From CADEDH01 sp965263455 (lineage in GTDB: Bacteria; Actinomycetota; Acidimicrobiia; Acidimicrobiales; SZUA-35), in contig CBDHHN010000004.1 in assembly GCA_965263455.1 (NCBI GenBank), positions 1 through 64,000 of the forward strand: 64,000 nt of DNA, in the 5' to 3' direction. The notes under the pieces are model-generated. The model saw only the letters and a list, made by a program, of their open reading frames with translations, searched no databases and was not told the DNA's origin. This document shows, in pieces, positions 19,623 through 27,988 of this stretch; within the stretch, counting starts at the first letter, position 1; each line of letters starts with the position of its first letter. A program made the position numbers and the translations under genes.

Positions 19623-20042
19623 CTATGGGCGGGCGGAGAGCGTCTCTTCTATTGCGTCAGCGATGCGCTTCCAGTGAGATCGCATTTGCTCGCGTTCATC
19701 AGCATCGATGAGTCGTTCTGTGTGGAATCGTATGGTGCAGCCGGTCTTGGTTGGGGTGAGAGCGATCTGGATCGTTGCGTGGGCTGTCCGGTCGGGTGGC
19801 TGCCAGGTGAGCCTCACGCGGTCGTGCGGGCGGAGGCTGCGGATCTCGCCCTGAATGTCGTCGTCGGTCCGGTACTGCTGGCCGACTTCGAGTGGTGTCG
19901 CTAGGCCGGGGCCGAGCCAGGTTGTGAGTCCTTCCGGCGAGATCAGGTAGTCCCACACCTCGTCGAGGTCGGCGTGCACGGTGCGCGTGACGCCGATCTG
20001 CCATCCTGCATCCTTGGTCCTGCCCACAGGCGATTCGGTCAT
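19623..20042 (-). CDS. SRPBCC (AHSA1-like) domain protein
   Basis: A 139-residue START/Bet v1-fold protein: VTRTVHADLDEVWDYLISPEGLTTWLG at the N terminus, a beta sheet including DRVRLTWQPP, and a C-terminal helix ending WKRIADAIEETL. AHSA1-like proteins bind small hydrophobic ligands and often sit beside ArsR-type regulators; here the neighbour upstream on the same strand is a CGNR regulator. The 208 bases downstream of it show nothing. Confidence 0.85.
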   Translation of the reverse strand: MTESPVGRTKDAGWQIGVTRTVHADLDEVWDYLISPEGLTTWLGPGLATPLEVGQQYRTDDDIQGEIRSLRPHDRVRLTWQPPDRTAHATIQIALTPTKTGCTIRFHTERLIDADEREQMRSHWKRIADAIEETLSARP

Positions 20043-20061
20043 GTCGTTCGAACTCCGTTGG

Positions 20062-20634
20062 TCATCGGACCGGCCGTCCGGCGCTGCGCTTCTTCTGCCG
20101 ATCGCCGCACCAGTCCATCGAGCACCAGCGTCGACGGCCCGGGCGCGAGGTATCTACCAACAACAGCCCGCAGTCGGCGGCATCGCAGACTCGTATCCGC
20201 TCTCGGAGGGGTGACGAGAACAGGTCGATCGCGTCTCGAGCCAGGCTCGAGCACGCTGCTTCGGCGTTTCCGAGCGACACGATCTGCTCTGCGTCTCTGG
20301 TGAGCGCGATGCGGAGCGGAGGCTGCGCCGCGGCGGCGTTGAGCACCTCGATCGGTTTCGGTGGCAGGGTCGACGCAGCGTCGTCGACGATCGTGCGGGC
20401 GACGACAGTGATCGCCCTGCGGAGTCCAAAGATGCGGTCCATGTCTGAGGGCGTGGTGCGAGGTAGTTCGCAGTCGAGCACGATTCCGAGATAGCGGGCT
20501 GCGTCTGCGGGGGTGCGGATGACTTCCCAGCGGGCGAAGGGGCCATCGCCACCGGTATGAGTGAAGTCCAGGCTCGCTCGGCCTGTCTGGAAGCGTCGGC
20601 GTTCAGCTGGGTCAAGATCTTCCCGCCGCTCCAT
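20062..20634 (-). CDS. CGNR-type zinc finger transcription regulator
   Basis: A 190-residue protein of the ABATE/CGNR family. The C-terminal zinc finger reads CDAADCG ... RRRWCSMDWCGDRQKKR; the eponymous CGNR is CGDR here. The N-terminal ~120 residues match the helical ligand-binding domain (FTHTGGDGPFARWEVIRTPADAARYL). ATG 20634 lies only 6 bases from a TATACT hexamer, suggesting a leaderless transcript. Such proteins are predicted stress-responsive repressors. It is divergent from the RidA gene and 19 bases upstream of the SRPBCC gene, with which it may form an operon. Confidence 0.84.
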   Translation of the reverse strand: MERREDLDPAERRRFQTGRASLDFTHTGGDGPFARWEVIRTPADAARYLGIVLDCELPRTTPSDMDRIFGLRRAITVVARTIVDDAASTLPPKPIEVLNAAAAQPPLRIALTRDAEQIVSLGNAEAACSSLARDAIDLFSSPLRERIRVCDAADCGLLLVDTSRPGRRRWCSMDWCGDRQKKRSAGRPVR

Positions 20635-20636
20635 AG

Positions 20637-20653
20637 CACTAGTATAACTGGTG
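20637..20653. promoter_or_regulatory. Divergent promoter with overlapping palindrome (CGNR/RidA)
   Basis: CACTAGTATAACTGGTG is a 7-3-7 inverted repeat with one mismatch. It overlaps candidate -10 boxes on both strands (TATACT towards the regulator, TATAAC towards RidA), each only 6-8 bases from an ATG. It is well placed as an operator controlling both leaderless transcripts. Confidence 0.5.
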
Positions 20654-20655
20654 CC

Positions 20656-21057
20656 ATGACGATCATTAAGCACCGCAACCCGGACGGGCTGCACCGTCAC
20701 CCTGCGTTCTCCCAGGCGGTCGAGATCCCCGCCGGGGCGAGGCTTGTCCTGATCGGGGGTCAGAACGGCATCGACGAACTCGGCAACGTCGTCTCCGACA
20801 CCACCGCCGGTCAGACTCGTCGCGCACTGGAGAACGTCCGGACCGCGGTCGAGGCGGCTGGAGGGGCCATCACCGATATCGCCCGATGGCGGGTGCTGCT
20901 CACCGATCCAGCCGGAGCGGCCGCCGGCTTTGCCGAATTCGCGACGTTCTGGGACGCAGAATCAGCGCCACCGGCCATCACCGTCGAAGTAGTGGCGGGC
21001 CTGGCAAACCCAGCGTTCCTCGTCGAAATCGAAGCGACCGCAGCGCTGCACGGGTAG
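20656..21057 (+). CDS. RidA family protein
   Basis: A 133-residue protein of the RidA/YjgF/Rid family, which hydrolyses reactive enamines or imines. It starts TIIKHRNPDGLHRHPAFSQAVEI and carries QNGIDELGNVV, TRRALENVRTAVEAAGG and a final VEIEATAAL. The canonical Arg of deaminating members (usually in an RxxV near the C terminus) is not in the expected place, so it may be a non-archetypal Rid subgroup. It appears to be expressed from the divergent promoter shared with the CGNR regulator. Confidence 0.84.
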   Translation: MTIIKHRNPDGLHRHPAFSQAVEIPAGARLVLIGGQNGIDELGNVVSDTTAGQTRRALENVRTAVEAAGGAITDIARWRVLLTDPAGAAAGFAEFATFWDAESAPPAITVEVVAGLANPAFLVEIEATAALHG

Positions 21058-21295
21058 ACCAACAGGCCGCCCATATCCGGCATTCTGATCGGACTGTGCA
21101 GACGCCGTCGCCCGGCGGGAATGGCCGCCCGGCACTACTCGATAATGCTCGGCCCGGGCGTCGACGAAGCGCAACTCACCGGCACTTGCCGAGCGTCCGG
21201 AAACGTTCTGCCAAGTTGAACGTGCGGGACCAAGGCAGTTGGGGTTCCACGGCTCTGGGGTCGAGGCGGGTAGGTCCCCGAACCGGATCTAGGGT
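21058..21295. other. Gene-free stretch before the island
   Basis: These bases between the RidA gene and the 69-bp repeat contain no reading frame with a recognised domain, and no clear promoter, terminator or RNA. Confidence 0.5.
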
Positions 21296-21364
21296 CCCAG
21301 TCGGTCGCTGGTGGCTGGGGCGGGTTGGGGTGCCGGTTGCTGAGCTGGGGGTTTGGTGGTGGGC
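21296..21364. repeat. Left copy of the 69-bp direct repeat (attL-like)
   Basis: Identical over 69 bases to 28362-28430. It begins CCCAGTCGGTCGCTGGTGG and ends GGTGGTGGGC, the end matching the 3' terminus of the tRNA-Val gene including CCA. Confidence 0.85.
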
Positions 21365-21817
21365 ATTGGCCGAACGTTCTCTAACACCACCTTCACGGAT
21401 CAGATCGAGCGGTCGTGGAGGGCGCGCTTCGCAGGAGGTGGACAGGTCCAAACCTCAAGCGATCGATCCTCGTCCCCAGTCTCCGTAGAGCGGTCCTCAC
21501 AGACCAGGCTGTCAGACTACGAGGCTGCGCAGCTGGCCCAGGGCTACCGAGCAGGTGCGACCATCAGCCAACTGGCGGAGCACTGGGGCATTCATCGCAC
21601 CACGGTGCTTGAGCACCTGAAACGGCGGGACATCCCTCGGCGTCAAGGCAAGATCGCGCCTGACGATCTTCCGGAGCTGGTTACCGCCTACAAAGCCGGA
21701 GCCTCGCTTGCTGCCCTCGGCAGACGCCTCGAAGTTGATCCGACGACGGTTAGGCGAGCCTTGCTACAAGCTGGGGTCGCTCTCCGGCGGCGTGGTGCTG
21801 AGGCTGAGTCGAAATAG
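21353..21817 (+). CDS. Double helix-turn-helix protein, probable recombinase remnant
   Basis: About 155 residues with two successive homeodomain-like HTH motifs: GATISQLAEHWGIHRTTVLEHL and, 40 residues on, GASLAALGRRLEVDPTTVRRAL. This paired-HTH layout is typical of the C-terminal part, or companion frame, of actinobacterial site-specific recombinases. No catalytic resolvase domain is present upstream; the reading frame runs back into the 69-bp repeat, so the start is uncertain and may lie nearer 21440. Its position at the island edge fits a decayed integrase. Confidence 0.55.
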   Translation: MVVGIGRTFSNTTFTDQIERSWRARFAGGGQVQTSSDRSSSPVSVERSSQTRLSDYEAAQLAQGYRAGATISQLAEHWGIHRTTVLEHLKRRDIPRRQGKIAPDDLPELVTAYKAGASLAALGRRLEVDPTTVRRALLQAGVALRRRGAEAESK

Positions 21818-21831
21818 TTCCCTCAGCACGG

Positions 21832-24800
21832 TCAGGCGAGATCGTCTCTTGTCAGAAAGCGTGCATGGCACTGTTGCTGGGCCTGCACGACCTTCCTGAC
21901 TGAATCACGGACACCGCCGAAGCTCATCTCGCTCGGGTCAAGGCTGCGCTCACCCCAGACCATCCAGACCAGCTCCTGCCCGGTCTTGGCCAGGTAGAGG
22001 TCCATCAGATCAGCTCTCAGGTAGGTCAGGCGATTCCTGAATGCGGACGCCGGCTCGTCCCAGGTGCGATACAGCGATGCCTCGCCAGCCTCGTCGTAGA
22101 GGTCGAACTCGCCGCTATGACCAACGAGGCCGAGCGCTTCGCAGACGGCGGGTGCTGGGAATGTCGCGCTCCCAACCTGATTGACGCTGCTGTGGTAGCT
22201 CTCCCAGTTCCAGTCGTGGACGGGCACTTCGACCGTGGGGCCGTATCGATACTGACCGCTCTCAAATTTCTCGAAGGAGCCGGCGAGATGCCGGACGGCC
22301 CGTCCGTCGGGACGCCGGGTGTAGTCGGCATACTGCCGTGACCAGGGAACCTCACCGGCGTAGGTGTAGTAATCGTCGCCGGCTCCCGGCACCTTCCAGT
22401 TGCCGAGGTAGATGGTCGTCTCGGCCAGTTCGCGAAGAGCATCGACGTCGGCGGTCTTCACGAGCACCCCTCGGAGGAATGTGAACACGCTGCGCTTGGC
22501 GCTGCCCGACTGGTTGATGTAGCCATCGAGCAACAGCCACGGCCCATGGGTGTCTTCGACTGCCTCGACCTGGAGCAGATGCGAATAGTCAGGCGTGGGT
22601 CCCTCAGCGAGCCACTTCACCGGGCCGACGGAAGAGTCGGTGAAGAGGTCCGGGAGCGGTGGACGCCACTCCTTCGGATCGGCCGGTATTGACGGGTCGA
22701 TGTCGCAGTCGGACGTTCGCTCGTTGAACCGGTGCTCGGGCAGCAGGCCGTGACTGAGCCGATAGCCGTACATCTCGTAGAAGGCGACCCACGAGTACTT
22801 CTTGCCATACCGGTCGACCTTCGACTCGTTGTCTTGGCTCCAGCTATAGCGGCCGATGAGTTCGTCAACCTCTTTGAAGCGAGCTTGCTCGTAGCCCAAG
22901 TCATTGATGCGCCACAGGATCTGAGAGCGAACCTCGACATACTCCGGATGATCGGAGTCGTAGTTCTGACGCTCCGGTATCAGTCTGCCGATTGTGTAGT
23001 TGTCGAAGTCCATGCGGGTAGCGAACTCTGCATCTTCAAGAACCGACCCTTCGATTGAACCGGGCTGCGGGAACACGAAGGGAATGTGTGTGAGCGATCC
23101 TCTCGTGTACTTCACGTGCTGATTGGCGATGCAGTGCGAGTCGACCTTCCGGGCCAGTTCGACGATGCCGGTGACGTAGGTCAGCATCAGGGTGTGCGTC
23201 GTCCGGTGAGGTGAGTCCGGAAGTAACATCGACTTGACCAGCTGCCTTGCGAATCCCCCCAGGGACGCTCGGCACTCGTCGCCATCCGGAGCCGCCCAGG
23301 TTCGCATCGCGACTCCGAACGAGGCGGCCAGCATCCGCTCTGGAACGTAGGGGTCGTTCCAGCTGAGGGACTCCAGCGTCCGTGCGAACAGCTGGGCAGG
23401 GTGTTGGCACCCCAGCAACACGAGCGCCCGCGTGGCGGCGTCACGCAGGGGCCGAACTGTCGTCACGAGGCAGAGGCTCAGCAGATTCATCTCGTTGCCG
23501 ACAACCTCGGCACTGCGATCCCGCCCCTGCACCGTCTCAATCCAGCCAAGTAGTTTCCTGATCGATCCTTCGTCTTCGCTATGTCGAAGGAACTCCGACC
23601 ACATCAGGTCCCGGTCAGGCATGGAGAAGTGTCGTAAACGCTCGTACAGCCACTCTGCTGAGTAGGGATGCTGGGGCCGACATGCCAGGCCACAGAGCAC
23701 TTCAAGCGTGTCGTCCCGGATGTAGTCGGTCGTTCGCTCCAAGAAGTGGTCAATGATCCGATCCGTCCCCTCGGTGAACGCCGACGGGCTGCGCCAGTGG
23801 AGACCGTCGAGGAACGGCCGGACGAGCGGTTGCACGAGCCGCCGCTTGGCTGGCAGGCACCAGAGGAGCTCCCGCGACATCAAAGACGTTCGCTTGAGTC
23901 GTTCGGGAAACTCGACCATCAGCGCCTCGGCCATGCCTGGATCGTCGTAGCTGTTTCCCCAGTCGTCGACCCGGAAGACTGCGCCCAGCGGCTGATTGAC
24001 GTAGAGGCATCGCCTCAGCGCGTCTTCAGATGAGGTAACAAGATGTCGGGTGAGGAGGTGTCGAGCGCGAAGATGGTCGCCGAAACGCTGGTAGGGGTAA
24101 GTGATGGTGTCGATCGATCCCCCTTCGGTCCACCGGAGTTGCTGAACCAGCACACCATCGGCAACCAGGCGCCGGACAAAGGCGGTCGACGTCGCTGGAT
24201 CGAGGCTCAGAAACAGCGACACCCTCGTTTCCACCTCGGCTACGGTCAGCCAGTCCTGTGACTGGTCTACCATCGCCTCAGTCAGGTGCTTCAGCAGGCG
24301 CCAGCACGCCTTCCTTCCAAGCGAGAACTCTGCTTCAGCACCGCTCCCTACTTCTACGGCGAAGTACTCAAGTACGTAGGTCATTCCTTTCTGGCCAGAG
24401 GCAATCTCTCTTAGTTTCTGGCGTTGTGACCGATTGGATAGCTTGACAATCGAGTCGCACAGGAGCTTGAGGAATAGCGGGTTGCTGAACTCCGGAGCGA
24501 TGAGTGGCACTTCAGGGGCCGCGAGATCGTAGAAGTCGAAGAACTCCAGCTGGGCGTTAAATTCCTTGTCTTGGAAGCCGCGGTGGTACAGGACCGCCGA
24601 GTTCTTGTGCACTTGAGGCTCGATGAGCGCCTGATCGTAGGGTGTTCGGCAGCTGACGATGAGGCCCACGTGCGGGTAGCGGCGAACGCGCTCCACTAGG
24701 CCAGCGAGCGATGCCTTCCAGACCTCGTGGTCCCCCTCGTTGATGGCATCGATCAGGATCAAGCACCGTCTGCCGGTCTTTCTCCCGAGATTGTTGAGGC

Positions 24801-25533
24801 CACGGAGCAGCTCAGTGGAGTCGGCTGCCAAGCCACTCGTAGAGGCCGCAGGAGCAAGTGGATCGCGAGCGCTGCCGAGGCTGACGGCCGTCAGTAAGAG
24901 CGTTGGTGTGTCAGTGTGGCGCGAGAGGTCGCACAGAAAATGGGTCTTACCAGTGCCCCACGAGCCGAGCAGCAGGGCTGTCTGGGTCTTGGCCAGCAGC
25001 TCGCCAGACGTCGCCAGGTACGCCTGCAAGGGCGCCACGGCTTGCCGCAGCCGACCAACATCACGTAGGTCCGAATCGATCTGCTCTCGCCGCTCGCGGG
25101 GAGCATCACGTAGGCCTTCCTGCTTCTTGAGCAGTCGAGACTCCAATGCGTCGAGCGTGCGGGCCAAAATGCCACAGGTCCGGCGAAGTTCGAGAGTGCT
25201 CTTTCTGATGGCGGATGGGCGGCGCAGGGTAGTGAGGTGGTTGGCATCGTCTACGAGCCGCGAGGGCGTCACCCTGCGTGAACGGAAGTGCGACTTTATG
25301 CGCTGCCCAGTAGCACCCGAATCTCGTCGGATACGTTCGGCTAGCTTCTGTACATCCCCTCGATAGCCGTCGGTGAGAGCGAGTGCGTTAACACTCTGGA
25401 GCAACTCCACCATCTCAATATTGGGCGCATTGGGGTCAAGCCCGGGCGTGTACCTAGGTCCAACACTACGAACAACCCTCTCATTGTGAGTCCGCAGATC
25501 CGTGTCGCTTATGATCGATCGTGCCGCCGCCAT
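21832..25533 (-). CDS. Large STAND/Avs-like P-loop ATPase, probable defence protein
   Basis: A 1,233-residue protein. The N-terminal ~175 residues include VGPRYTPGLDPNAPNIEMV, a stretch recalled from other large STAND-like ATPases. The P-loop is GSWGTGKTH (Lys about residue 196), Walker B is LILIDAINEGD, followed by the sensor-like LIVSCRTPYDQAL and later PYQRFGDHLRARHLL, all resembling Avs-type NACHT/STAND ATPases. The remaining ~700 residues are mostly helical, without a recognised domain, and may sense a phage protein. No nuclease or protease motif was seen at the N terminus, so the effector may be encoded separately upstream. ATG 25533 is preferred; a TTG at 25539 is in frame. It is the last of three genes on this strand. 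Confidence 0.8.
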   Translation of the reverse strand: MAAARSIISDTDLRTHNERVVRSVGPRYTPGLDPNAPNIEMVELLQSVNALALTDGYRGDVQKLAERIRRDSGATGQRIKSHFRSRRVTPSRLVDDANHLTTLRRPSAIRKSTLELRRTCGILARTLDALESRLLKKQEGLRDAPRERREQIDSDLRDVGRLRQAVAPLQAYLATSGELLAKTQTALLLGSWGTGKTHFLCDLSRHTDTPTLLLTAVSLGSARDPLAPAASTSGLAADSTELLRGLNNLGRKTGRRCLILIDAINEGDHEVWKASLAGLVERVRRYPHVGLIVSCRTPYDQALIEPQVHKNSAVLYHRGFQDKEFNAQLEFFDFYDLAAPEVPLIAPEFSNPLFLKLLCDSIVKLSNRSQRQKLREIASGQKGMTYVLEYFAVEVGSGAEAEFSLGRKACWRLLKHLTEAMVDQSQDWLTVAEVETRVSLFLSLDPATSTAFVRRLVADGVLVQQLRWTEGGSIDTITYPYQRFGDHLRARHLLTRHLVTSSEDALRRCLYVNQPLGAVFRVDDWGNSYDDPGMAEALMVEFPERLKRTSLMSRELLWCLPAKRRLVQPLVRPFLDGLHWRSPSAFTEGTDRIIDHFLERTTDYIRDDTLEVLCGLACRPQHPYSAEWLYERLRHFSMPDRDLMWSEFLRHSEDEGSIRKLLGWIETVQGRDRSAEVVGNEMNLLSLCLVTTVRPLRDAATRALVLLGCQHPAQLFARTLESLSWNDPYVPERMLAASFGVAMRTWAAPDGDECRASLGGFARQLVKSMLLPDSPHRTTHTLMLTYVTGIVELARKVDSHCIANQHVKYTRGSLTHIPFVFPQPGSIEGSVLEDAEFATRMDFDNYTIGRLIPERQNYDSDHPEYVEVRSQILWRINDLGYEQARFKEVDELIGRYSWSQDNESKVDRYGKKYSWVAFYEMYGYRLSHGLLPEHRFNERTSDCDIDPSIPADPKEWRPPLPDLFTDSSVGPVKWLAEGPTPDYSHLLQVEAVEDTHGPWLLLDGYINQSGSAKRSVFTFLRGVLVKTADVDALRELAETTIYLGNWKVPGAGDDYYTYAGEVPWSRQYADYTRRPDGRAVRHLAGSFEKFESGQYRYGPTVEVPVHDWNWESYHSSVNQVGSATFPAPAVCEALGLVGHSGEFDLYDEAGEASLYRTWDEPASAFRNRLTYLRADLMDLYLAKTGQELVWMVWGERSLDPSEMSFGGVRDSVRKVVQAQQQCHARFLTRDDLA

Positions 25534-25593
25534 AGTCAATCAATTATACAGCTTTCGCATGTTCTACTTGTCTCGCATACCGATGGACCATGA
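25534..25593 (-). promoter_or_regulatory. Possible internal promoter before the STAND ATPase
   Basis: The 60-base AT-rich gap contains TGTATAAT, an extended -10 match, 9 bases upstream of the ATPase ATG. No good Shine-Dalgarno sequence is present. The ATPase may be expressed from its own, near-leaderless transcript as well as by read-through. Confidence 0.35.
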
Positions 25594-26196
25594 TCACTTA
25601 GACTCGATCAAAGCCGCGTTCCCAGCTACTTCCAAGAGGTGCTGTACGAGCTCAACAATTAGCAGGGCAACCAGAGGGTCGTCCTCGAAGAAAACATCAT
25701 GCGACCGCGGGTTCCTGAATGCCCCGATAACGCCCTGCATTAAGAAACCGTATCCAATCTGCTCAGACTGTTCGGACGCCGTCGTTATGGCTGGAGGTAT
25801 CCGCAAGACCGGGTCCTCAACAGCGAACACCTGCTGCATGAGCGACACGCCGTCCTTGACGACGGCTGGCTTCTTGGTTGTGCCTTTGACCTTGGCGGCA
25901 TTCCGCTTGATCAGTTCGTCCAGGCAGCGAGTGTGAACCTCCTGGTTGAGGTACTGGGTCGCTTTGCGGCTCGCGCCGGCGTAGTCCTGCCACTCGAAGT
26001 CCTTGCGGCAGAGTGCAATCAAGTCGGGGTGGAGTATGCGCTTGTCGAACTCCTCCAGTGCATCGTCCCTGACCTCTTCCGCGACACTCTCTGGCTCACC
26101 CGCCGGGATCTCCGCACGAGGCTCGGCGATGCCGACTAACTGCAACTCCGAACGAACTGCGACGAATAGCTCGCCAACGCTCTGAGCCCGCTTCAC
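25594..26196 (-). CDS. TIGR02391-family (Ymh-like) HEPN-type protein
   Basis: A 200-residue protein matching the TIGR02391 layout: ILHPDLIALCRKDFEWQDYAGASRKA, then GVSLMQQVF and GYGFLMQGVIGAFRNPRSHD. The RNPRSH segment at residues 161-166 fits the Rx4-6H motif of HEPN ribonucleases, with a polar residue after the Arg. A role as an RNA-cleaving effector is inferred from this motif and its position between a DUF5343 gene and a STAND ATPase. It starts at a GTG 10 bases after the DUF5343 stop. Confidence 0.8.
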   Translation of the reverse strand: MKRAQSVGELFVAVRSELQLVGIAEPRAEIPAGEPESVAEEVRDDALEEFDKRILHPDLIALCRKDFEWQDYAGASRKATQYLNQEVHTRCLDELIKRNAAKVKGTTKKPAVVKDGVSLMQQVFAVEDPVLRIPPAITTASEQSEQIGYGFLMQGVIGAFRNPRSHDVFFEDDPLVALLIVELVQHLLEVAGNAALIESK

Positions 26197-26206
26197 CGGC
26201 AGGGTC

Positions 26207-26893
26207 CTAGCGTTGGCCGTACAGATGCTTGGCCATGCTCGCGAAGATCATGTCGATCTGCTCGGCCGTCGCGTCGGGCGGCAGGTGGATCTGCAGGTTC
26301 ATCTGGAGACTCGGCTGCGAGATGGGCGCATCCGCGCTGTGTGCCGGCTTGGTCGCTCCGTTGGTCGCCTGAGGCTGCGTCGAAGGCGGTGGGGCCGGAT
26401 CCGCCGTCGGGACCTTCGCTGGTGCGCGTCGAGCAGCGGCCTTCGTTGAGCCCTTGGTGCCATCGGAGATGGTCGGCAACTCATCGGGGATCGTGGCCTC
26501 GGCCAAGAGGCGGTACGTCCTGGTCATCGCACGAGCGTTTGACGCGCCAAAGCCCTGACCGCTGAACCAGCGCTCCAGGGCTGCCTGATCGCCCAGACTC
26601 TCCAGCTCGTGGGGATAGAACTCGTCGATGATCTGGCGGCAGGCCTCGGCGTACGTATCGTCGTTCCGCCAGAGATTGCCTCGCTCGGTGAGGTTGCCCT
26701 CGTCGTCGACGATGCCGACTTTACGTAAATGGGAAACCACGTTGTCACGGGCGCTCGCGGGAGTCGCCATGTCAAACATGGCTTGGACGATCTCGGGGGT
26801 TATCTTCGCCGAAGGTGAGTTCTGTGCTCGATCCCGGAGTATGAACCACGAGTTGGCAACGATCTTTGGATAGGTGGCTTTCTTCTCCGCCAT
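26207..26893 (-). CDS. DUF5343 protein, first gene of the island operon
   Basis: A 228-residue protein. Residues 1-135 match DUF5343: TYPKIVANSWFILRDRAQNSPSAKITPE, VVSHLRKVGIVDDEGNLTERGNLWR and YPHELESLGD, a winged-helix-like module. A ~50-residue Ala/Pro linker follows and then a conserved tail (QMNLQIHLPPDATAEQIDMIFASMAKHLYG) that may form a docking helix. A strong AGGAGG lies 11 bases before the ATG. The role is unknown; its constant place beside a TIGR02391 gene suggests an adaptor or regulator. The 160 bases upstream, up to the IS element, should hold the operon promoter. Confidence 0.82.
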   Translation of the reverse strand: MAEKKATYPKIVANSWFILRDRAQNSPSAKITPEIVQAMFDMATPASARDNVVSHLRKVGIVDDEGNLTERGNLWRNDDTYAEACRQIIDEFYPHELESLGDQAALERWFSGQGFGASNARAMTRTYRLLAEATIPDELPTISDGTKGSTKAAARRAPAKVPTADPAPPPSTQPQATNGATKPAHSADAPISQPSLQMNLQIHLPPDATAEQIDMIFASMAKHLYGQR

Positions 26894-27070
26894 CGAGATC
26901 AGTTCCTCCTAAGGCTTGGCCAAGGCGCCACCCCACAACTCGGCTCGGTCTCCGTACGTGCGTCAACGGTCATCGCTCACGGCGATGACAGCAAACGTAG
27001 AGAAGTTACCACCGCCCCGCAACGAAGTGGTGGATGCTCACCTAAGGCTGGGTCTGAACCTCACCGGGTT

Positions 27071-27988
27071 TCACGCAGGCGTGTTCGTGTGAGTTTCGGC
27101 TCTGTGGCCTGAGTGTTGTTGACGGTAGTGCTGGTCTTCGAACTCGGCGGGTGGGATGCGCCCGATTTCGTGGAACAGGCGTCGGTGGTTGAACCAGTCA
27201 ACCCATTCGAGGGTGGCAAGTTCGAGGTCGTCGAGACCGCGCCATGGGCCCTTGTTCCGGACGAGTTCGGTCTTGTAGAGCCCGTTGATCGACTCGGCGA
27301 GGGCGTTGTCGTAACTGTCGCCGCGTGAGCCGACGGAGTTAACAACACCGTTGGCGGCGAGGCGTTCGGTGTAGCGAATCGCGACGTATTGAACTCCGCG
27401 ATCGCTGTGGTGGACGAGGCCGTCGAGATCGGCGCCGGCGCGTTGACGATCCCAGATCGCCTGCTCCAACGCGTGCAGGGCGAGGTCAGTCTTCAACGAC
27501 CGTGACGCGTGCCAGCCGACGATGCGCCGGGAGAACACGTCGGTGATGAACGCGACGTAGACGAACCCCGACCACGTCCGCACGTAGGTCAGATCCGCGA
27601 CCCAGAGCCGATTCGGTGCGGCTGCAGTGAACTGACGATCGACGAGATCGCGTGGCCGCTCGGCGCTGTCATCACTGATCGTCGTGCGCTTCGGCCGGCC
27701 TCGAACGGCGCCCCGTAGGCCCAGGTCGCGCATCAATCGTTCAACGGTGCAGCGCGCAACCGGATGGCCTTCGCGGTTGAGCTGGGCCCAGATCTTCGGT
27801 GCGCCGTAGACGCCGAAGTTCTCCCCGTGCACACGGGCGATCTCGGTCTTCAACGCCTCGTCACGCTCAGCCCGCGCCGACAACGGGCGGCGCTTCGCTG
27901 ACCAGTACGTCGACGGGGCGAACTGCAACGTGCGGCAGATCGGCTCGACCCCGAAACGTTCCCGATGAGCATCGATGTAGGCGATCAT
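27071..27988 (-). CDS. IS3-family transposase OrfB (DDE integrase core)
   Basis: A 305-residue catalytic subunit. An HTH_21-like N terminus (NFGVYGAPKIWAQLNREGHPVARCTVERLM) precedes an rve core with the DDE triad: D in WVADLTYV, D in HHSDRGVQY and E in DNALAESINGLYKTE. It looks intact. Its ATG overlaps the OrfA stop as ATGA, so it can be made by re-initiation or as an OrfAB frameshift fusion. Confidence 0.93.
   Translation of the reverse strand: MIAYIDAHRERFGVEPICRTLQFAPSTYWSAKRRPLSARAERDEALKTEIARVHGENFGVYGAPKIWAQLNREGHPVARCTVERLMRDLGLRGAVRGRPKRTTISDDSAERPRDLVDRQFTAAAPNRLWVADLTYVRTWSGFVYVAFITDVFSRRIVGWHASRSLKTDLALHALEQAIWDRQRAGADLDGLVHHSDRGVQYVAIRYTERLAANGVVNSVGSRGDSYDNALAESINGLYKTELVRNKGPWRGLDDLELATLEWVDWFNHRRLFHEIGRIPPAEFEDQHYRQQHSGHRAETHTNTPA

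Noticed and set aside
27001..27054. Target-site duplication next to the IS3 element
   Set aside because: Bases adjacent to the two inverted repeats (GTC and CCC) do not match.
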